Shown here in pieces: positions 28,951-34,801 of a stretch of DNA of 34,801 nucleotides. The stretch is from Candidatus Sulfuritelmatomonas gaucii. GTDB lineage: Bacteria; Acidobacteriota; Terriglobia; Terriglobales; Acidobacteriaceae. The notes under the pieces were generated by a model that saw only the letters and a list, made by a program, of their open reading frames with translations, was not told the DNA's origin and did not search any database. The stretch covers positions 1 through 34,801 of the forward strand of contig OKRB01000124.1 in assembly GCA_900290245.1 (NCBI GenBank), read 5' to 3'. A program made the position numbers and the translations under genes. Position 1 is the stretch's first letter. Each line of letters begins with the position of its first letter.

Positions 28951-29826
28951 ATGCTCGAGCTCGGCCGGGGAAATCAATTTGAATTCCAGCGTGCGCACCG
29001 CAAGGTGCCTGGGCTTGCATGGGCCGCATCGCCGCTGCTCCTCGTACTCTTTCTCGCCGCTGGTTGCACGGCAAATCTCGTCGGTATCCCCACCGGTGCC
29101 GTCGTCGGCCGCCCTTTGGTCTACGACTACTCCCCAACCGTGATTCAAAATGGCAACCTGCGCCAGTTCTGGTGGTGCGGCGAGGCCTCGAATCCCAACA
29201 ACGCTTCGCAGCAGTCCGACGCGATACTTTACGCAACCATCGTGTTCGATACCAACTCCACGGGCTACGAGTCAAACTTTATCGCCAGCTTCCTCCGCGA
29301 TCCGTACGGCAACCTCAACACTGGCTCGTACCCAACAATCGAAGTATTCACTTCATTCTCAAACCCGCAGCCCGGCTGGGACGCCTCGCCACGCAATGCC
29401 GGTGGCGACGCGACTCCGGACGATTGGGATATTGGCGAAGCTTCGTGGACCCCGAGCCAACCGCTGCTTCCGCTCATGCAGTACTACAACAACAAAGTGC
29501 ACGAAGCCACCACCGGCTGGATCGATCCGAAGGGCAGGTTTGCCCTTGACTCCACGGTAGGCGCCCTCTTCGAGGCTCCGCAAAACGGAGCCGCTCTTGC
29601 TTTCTACGGCTGCAAGAGTGGTTCGCAGGATTACTTCATCTCCACCGACAGCGCCTGCGAAGGACAGCGCACGCTCGGCGTGCAGGGATATGGCTACGCG
29701 CAGTCAAAACCAGGCCTTTCGCTCCAGCCGCTTTATCGGTATTCCAGCGGCCACGACCACTTTGTAAGCACAGCCGAGAACTGCGACGGGCAATCCGTGC
29801 TGCTGGGCTATATCATGCGCCAGTAG
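28951..29826 (+). CDS. Lipoprotein with C-terminal DUF5648-like repeats
   Basis: A 291-residue surface or periplasmic lipoprotein. The signal sequence ends LLLVLFLAAGC, a good lipobox. The middle part (YDYSPTVIQNGNLRQFWWCG, DAILYATIVFDTNS) resembles the first blades of GH43-like beta-propellers, but no catalytic residues can be assigned. The C-terminus holds two similar units, FYGCKSGSQDYFISTDSAC and LYRYSSGHDHFVSTAENC, each followed by a Gly-Tyr ending (GYGYA, GYIMR). They match the F/Y-x-H/D-F-x-(S/T)-T pattern of DUF5648 repeats. Paired Cys suggest disulfides. AGGAAG precedes the ATG at 28951. It lies between an envelope gene and a remnant copy of that gene's end. Confidence 0.7.
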   Translation: MLELGRGNQFEFQRAHRKVPGLAWAASPLLLVLFLAAGCTANLVGIPTGAVVGRPLVYDYSPTVIQNGNLRQFWWCGEASNPNNASQQSDAILYATIVFDTNSTGYESNFIASFLRDPYGNLNTGSYPTIEVFTSFSNPQPGWDASPRNAGGDATPDDWDIGEASWTPSQPLLPLMQYYNNKVHEATTGWIDPKGRFALDSTVGALFEAPQNGAALAFYGCKSGSQDYFISTDSACEGQRTLGVQGYGYAQSKPGLSLQPLYRYSSGHDHFVSTAENCDGQSVLLGYIMRQ

Positions 29827-29858
29827 GCGCTGCGAAGTCGCAAGGCTCCTTGTCTCAT

Positions 29859-29999
29859 GGCATCGGCATCGCCACTGTGCCCATCGATAACTTCGTCATC
29901 GAGTTCCTGCCCGTCGTCGCACGCCACATCCGCGTGCAGATTGTCATCATCCAGCGCATCATTGATCAGGTGGCGCTGACGGACAACAGCGCGCAATGA
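29859..29999 (+). pseudogene. Remnant copy of the C-terminus of the 27621-28646 gene
   Basis: An open stretch without a start codon encodes about 46 residues (GIGIATVPIDNFVIEFLP..., ending DNSAQ) and a TGA stop at 29997. Aligned with the end of the envelope protein (AVGLATAPVDNFIIEFLP...), 28 of 39 residues agree and the others are mostly conservative. No similarity is seen before position 29859, where the frame runs back only to the TAG ending the lipoprotein gene. The conservative changes suggest it came from an older paralogue that has since been lost or replaced, not a fresh copy. Confidence 0.75.
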
Positions 30000-30061
30000 T
30001 GGGCGCTGCTCACCGGCGACGGCAGCAGCTACCGCTCATCCCGGTTGCTGTCCGTACCCTG

Positions 30062-30805
30062 TTACTTCTGGATTGCGTTCAAGTTCTTTGTATGAAGGAA
30101 GTTTTCGTCGTTGGTATCGGCCTCCAGGTTGATCTGGTCGGCCTTGTACTCCTTCTCGGCCTCGCTGACACAACCCGCCGGCTTACTGGAGTGGTCGTAA
30201 TCGTTCAGGGGAGGCTTGTCAGAGGATGGCGCGCCTCCATTGTCGGGAGGCGGCGCCACTGAGTAAATCTGACACGCGAGTTTGGCGATGTTGTACTTGA
30301 GTTGCACATCGACGTTTTTCTTCTTGAGATCGATGAGCGCCTGGAAGTGGCGCAGGTTCTCTTGTTTTTCCGCTGGCGTCTGACCCGTCACATTGCATTG
30401 GTCCCTGGCGGCCCCTGCGTCGATCTCGGCCTTCTGGCGATTGGCGTCATTCGTGTCACGGCTTTCCTGGATGCTTGTCTCAGTGTTTTGAAATTTCTTT
30501 TGCACCGTCATGATGCAGGCGCTCGGCACGGGATCGGCTTTGCAGCGCAGTTTGCCGTTCGCGTAATCGTGGTTGGCCTGCGCTTCCCGATCCTTGAGGC
30601 CGGCTTCCACATTTTCGAACTGGGCAACCTGGGCCTGTGATAGGTTGCCGTCTGGCACGGTCGCGCACGATCCGGCGTTAGCACTTTGGGCCGCGGCAGC
30701 AAACTGGTTGCTGTGCGGTGCGAGGCAGGCGATGCCCCAAAAAAACGTGAGCATCAGGAACGAAATAGACGCAGCCCGTGGGAGCGGTTGCGAGTGATTT
30801 ATCAT
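30062..30805 (-). CDS. Secreted helical protein with six cysteines, unknown function
   Basis: A 247-residue exported protein. The signal peptide has a hydrophobic core ISFLMLTFFWGIACLA and a likely cut near AAAAQS (about residue 40). The mature part is hydrophilic and mostly helical, rich in Lys, Asp, Asn and Gln, with coiled-coil-like stretches (AQFENVEAGLKDREAQANHD, ETSIQESRDTNDANRQKAE). Six Cys are spread through it and may pair into disulfides. A Pro-rich linker (APPPDNGGAPSSDKPP) precedes a short C-terminal helix. GAGGAAGA lies right before the ATG. I do not recognise the family. Confidence 0.65.
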   Translation of the reverse strand: MINHSQPLPRAASISFLMLTFFWGIACLAPHSNQFAAAAQSANAGSCATVPDGNLSQAQVAQFENVEAGLKDREAQANHDYANGKLRCKADPVPSACIMTVQKKFQNTETSIQESRDTNDANRQKAEIDAGAARDQCNVTGQTPAEKQENLRHFQALIDLKKKNVDVQLKYNIAKLACQIYSVAPPPDNGGAPSSDKPPLNDYDHSSKPAGCVSEAEKEYKADQINLEADTNDENFLHTKNLNAIQK

Positions 30806-30935
30806 TCTTCCTCCTCAAAGCCCACCCATTCCAAAGCGGCGGTCCTAATGCTACCAGAGATTTCGCCAGCCCCGGCGCGGGTTTCAGAGTGTCGAGGGCG
30901 GATTCAATGAGATCGCACGATCCTGTTGTGCCCAG

Positions 30936-31016
30936 GTATGGGAGCCAGTGATAGCAGAAGGCGAGGAAATGCGGGTCAGCGATTTACTTGAAGTGGCGCG
31001 TTCCCTGGGCATTTGA
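30936..31016 (+). pseudogene. Possible tail of a decayed XRE-type HTH regulator
   Basis: The frame ending in TGA at 31014-31016 reads VIAEGEEMRVSDLLEVARSLGI. This resembles the end of the XRE HTH domain, where a G-E-R-x-(L/I)-x-V-x-(D/E)-L-L-x-(I/V)-A-R-A-L-G pattern is typical. The residues upstream do not continue the HTH, so at most a fragment remains. The match is short and judged by eye. Confidence 0.3.
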
Positions 31017-31207
31017 AGACTGCATACTCCGGTAGCGGGTCAAAAGACGGAAGGTTTGGGGTCGAAGATCCCCGAGTCCGGGAATCGGTGGCCGTCAATC
31101 ACAACTTTATTTATTTCCGTCACTTACACGTTCAAATCATTGGCGCTTCCGCCTCCCGTTCGAGCCCATCAAATCCCCATCCAACCTTCATTTCCGCCAT
31201 TCGCTGC

Positions 31208-31250
31208 ACTCGGCTTGGGTCGCCGAGTCTGCACCATTACCCTTGTAATG
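31208..31250 (+). promoter_or_regulatory. Two tandem hairpins in the leader of the radical SAM gene
   Basis: ACTCGGC (31208-31214) and GCCGAGT (31222-31228) form a 7-bp stem. CATTAC-CCTT-GTAATG (31235-31250) forms a perfect 6-bp stem with a four-base loop, followed by ACTTTT. They lie about 100 bases before the radical SAM start, so they could be a leader attenuator, an operator, or the terminator of an upstream transcript. Apart from the XRE-like fragment, the rest of 30806-31348 holds no gene I can support. Confidence 0.4.
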
Positions 31251-31348
31251 ACTTTTCAGCCCGCGGGTACTGTGTCGCTGCCGCGAGGCTCAAGCCGGGA
31301 TCGAACCTTGAATTCCGGTGGTTCTTTCAGTTAAAGGAGCTTGCATTC

Positions 31349-33469
<2,121 letters not shown>

Positions 33470-33501
33470 TCAGCTTACTGGCACCTTGGTTCTCTCACAG
33501 T

Positions 33502-33533
33502 CGAAGGCCGTCCGCGCAAGCGAACGGCCTTCG
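33502..33533 (+). terminator. Terminator-like hairpin after the radical SAM gene
   Basis: CGAAGGCCGT (33502-33511) and ACGGCCTTCG (33524-33533) form a perfect 10-bp stem with a 12-base loop, 32 bases past the stop codon. It is followed by a pyrimidine-rich CGCTTCT, not a true T-run. Confidence 0.7.
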
Positions 33534-33557
33534 CGCTTCTGCACAAAATCTGTGGTG

Positions 33558-33585
33558 CCCCATCCAAGCTCCGCTTTGGGTGGGG
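33558..33585. repeat. Palindromic element of the GGTGCCCC...TGGGG type
   Basis: CCCCATCCAAGC pairs with GCTTTGGGTGGGG around a TCC loop: 12 pairs, one G-T, one bulged base. The flank GGTGCCC is shared with the hairpin at 34621-34671. I recall similar short palindromes as common between genes in Acidobacteriaceae, but this was not checked. Confidence 0.55.
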
Positions 33586-33589
33586 AGGA

Positions 33590-34167
33590 AAAGCTGAAGT
33601 CGCCGCAAAATCCCGAGCGCCCCGCCCAATCTTCAGAATCGCGCCTTCGGCGTTCCCTGCCACGGTGTGCTGAAGCTATACATCACGCCACCGGAAATGA
33701 TGGGAAAGATCTCCACTCTCCCCAGGCTGATGCAGCCCGGCGAATAATAGTTTCCGTAGACTTGTAATTGCTTTGTAACTGGCTGGAATTCCCGTTTCAT
33801 GCGTTCATTCGCAAGCGCCACCCCAGGCGCGCGGCATGAAATCAGGGAACACAGTCCGCTTCGCAAGGTTTGTGATTCTTGAGAAAATGCAGCAAAGTTC
33901 ACATCGCCCCAAAACGCGAAAGAACCGTCGCGGTCAACTAAAAATCCAGTGGACAGAAAACACGCCCTCCACCTGCGCTGCGCGCACTTTAGACGAGCCC
34001 CTGCCGAAGTTAGTTTCATGAATTGAATGCATTCAACATCAATGTTTTCCCGCATTATTTTCGCGCGCACATCAGGTGCTTTTCTCGCGCAACTCCTGCG
34101 TCGCACCCGTGTCTACTCACCCAATGGCCGGCAAGATCGATCAAGGCCGAAAGGGAGAATGGAAGGT
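33590..34167 (+). other. Intergenic region, mixed and partly AT-rich
   Basis: No gene can be supported here. A minus-strand frame (34106 to 33633) stays open. Only its last 45 or so codons look protein-like (VYGNYYSPG, SGGVMYSF), and its start lacks a ribosome site. The stretch about 33860-34060 is clearly richer in A and T than the rest of the window. It lies before the Spy-like gene and may hold its promoter. Confidence 0.4.
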
Positions 34168-34617
34168 ATGAACGCAACAAGAAACGCAACGAAGGCAACC
34201 ATTGTTTTGGGCGCGATGCTCTCCGCAGGCATCCTGCTTGCACAAGCGCCCGAGGCGAACCAGGCCCCCGATGCCAGCGCGCCGCAAGCAGCGCAAACGC
34301 AGCCAGGCAACCAACACCGCAACTTTGACCCCAACCAGATGGCCGCGCATCTCGGCAAGCGGCTGGGCTTGACGAGCGACCAGGTGGCGCAGATTACGCC
34401 TATCCTCGCGAATCGCCGGCAGCAGATGCAGACCCTTCGCGCCGACGCCTCGCTCACCCAGCAGGATCGCCACGCGAAAGTAAGGGCCATTATGCAGGAC
34501 TCGAACAGCAAGATCGAAGCCGTGCTGAACGACACGCAGAAGCAGCAGTACGAGCAGATGCTCGCCCAGCGCCGCGAGCACCGCAACCACCGGAGTACGC
34601 CCGCATCCCAGTCCTAG
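34168..34617 (+). CDS. Periplasmic Spy/CpxP-like LTxxQ protein
   Basis: A small exported protein of 149 residues. The signal peptide is MNATRNATKATIVLGAMLSAGILLAQA. A Gln/Pro/Ala-rich linker follows, then a helical domain with two Spy/CpxP-type repeats: KRLGLTSDQVAQITPILANR and a second AVLNDTQKQQYEQMLAQRRE, the LTxxQ-like motifs of envelope-stress chaperones. The tail is basic (RREHRNHR). Spy-type proteins hold unfolded periplasmic proteins or sense envelope stress; which applies here is unknown. An ATG at 34159 is a possible alternative start. GGGAG is better spaced (about 11 bases) for 34168. Confidence 0.75.
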   Translation: MNATRNATKATIVLGAMLSAGILLAQAPEANQAPDASAPQAAQTQPGNQHRNFDPNQMAAHLGKRLGLTSDQVAQITPILANRRQQMQTLRADASLTQQDRHAKVRAIMQDSNSKIEAVLNDTQKQQYEQMLAQRREHRNHRSTPASQS

Positions 34618-34620
34618 TTG

Positions 34621-34671
34621 TGTACCGATGGGTGCCCAGGTCTGGAATCTCAGACCTGGGAATGCGGTACA
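34621..34671. terminator. Long nested hairpin after the Spy-like gene
   Basis: An outer 7-bp stem (TGTACCG 34621-34627 with CGGTACA 34665-34671) encloses a perfect 9-bp stem (CCCAGGTCT 34635-34643 with AGACCTGGG 34652-34660). It lies between the convergent Spy-like gene and the minus-strand partial gene and may end both transcripts. The GGTGCCCA start links it to the element at 33558. Confidence 0.6.
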
Positions 34672-34705
34672 TTCGAACCGAACAACGTCCAGCGGTTCGC
34701 AGCCT

Positions 34706-34801
34706 CTACTTGATCTGCTCGTCCTTCCCCACTACGAGTTGCGTGCTCACCAAGTGCATCTCAATGGGCAATCCGCCTGCCGAGGGAGCCACGGCTCCCA
34801 C
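34706..34801 (-). CDS. C-terminal end of a minus-strand gene (partial)
   Basis: The minus strand is open from the window edge to a TAG at 34706-34708 and encodes 31 residues, GGLPIEMHLVSTQLVVGKDEQIK at its end. The hydrophobic and charged residues alternate as in a beta strand, and a hairpin follows the stop codon, which supports a real gene end. The protein cannot be identified. Confidence 0.45.
   Translation of the reverse strand: MGAVAPSAGGLPIEMHLVSTQLVVGKDEQIK

Noticed and set aside
31013..31348. N-terminal extension of the radical SAM protein to 31013
   Set aside because: The 112 extra residues are not protein-like and cross two hairpins. AAAGGAG sits directly before the ATG at 31349.

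Overview
The window looks like a chromosomal segment of a GC-rich soil Acidobacterium (Acidobacteriaceae / Terriglobia type). The best single clue is the secreted TIGR03435-type protein at 25315-26187, a family expanded in Acidobacteria. Supporting clues are many signal-peptide-bearing glycan enzymes, a lipase-maturation-factor homologue, a Tes-like radical SAM enzyme, and short palindromic repeats between genes. I saw no tRNA, rRNA, CRISPR array, insertion sequence or phage gene. This placement rests on family content only; no search was run.

Layout. 1-5444: the tail of an unknown gene, an ACS-type MFS transporter, a secreted M1 aminopeptidase, and a convergent class I aminotransferase. 5547-11623: overlapping hypA-hypB, a secreted two-domain protein, a PAS-PAS-GAF-AAA+-Fis sigma-54 activator, then a STAS protein and a Crp/Fnr regulator behind a good sigma-54 promoter. 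11894-15152 (minus): a lipase maturation factor homologue followed by a PYROXD2/CrtI-like FAD oxidoreductase. 15173-25123: a glycan block with a two-domain esterase broken by an in-frame amber codon, a GH125 mannosidase, an SDR, a Gfo/Idh/MocA oxidoreductase with a ROK repressor, a histidine acid phosphatase and a GH105 unsaturated-uronyl hydrolase. 25315-30805: envelope and secreted proteins, namely the TIGR03435 protein, an RlpA/SPOR lipoprotein coupled to a small helical protein, an acidobacterial envelope protein, a DUF5648-like lipoprotein, a remnant copy of the envelope protein's C-terminus, and a Cys-containing helical secreted protein. 31349-33469: a radical SAM protein with the domain pattern of tetraether lipid synthase (Tes). 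34168-34801: a Spy/CpxP-like LTxxQ protein and the tail of a minus-strand gene.

How the parts may work together. The ExuT-like transporter, GH105, SDR, Gfo/Idh, GH125, esterase and ROK regulator fit plant or fungal wall polysaccharide use, with the phosphatase adding phosphate release. HypA/HypB deliver nickel to [NiFe] enzymes, and an FhlA-like activator lies about 1.3 kb downstream. That activator is followed by repeat-rich DNA, a TTGGCACG-N4-GTGCC promoter and the STAS-Crp pair, which suggests a local regulatory cascade.

The strongest leads are the Tes-like radical SAM gene (possible membrane-spanning lipid synthesis), the sigma-54/UAS module, the amber codon in the esterase, the partial gene duplication at 29859-29999, and the 49-bp repeat pair between convergent genes.
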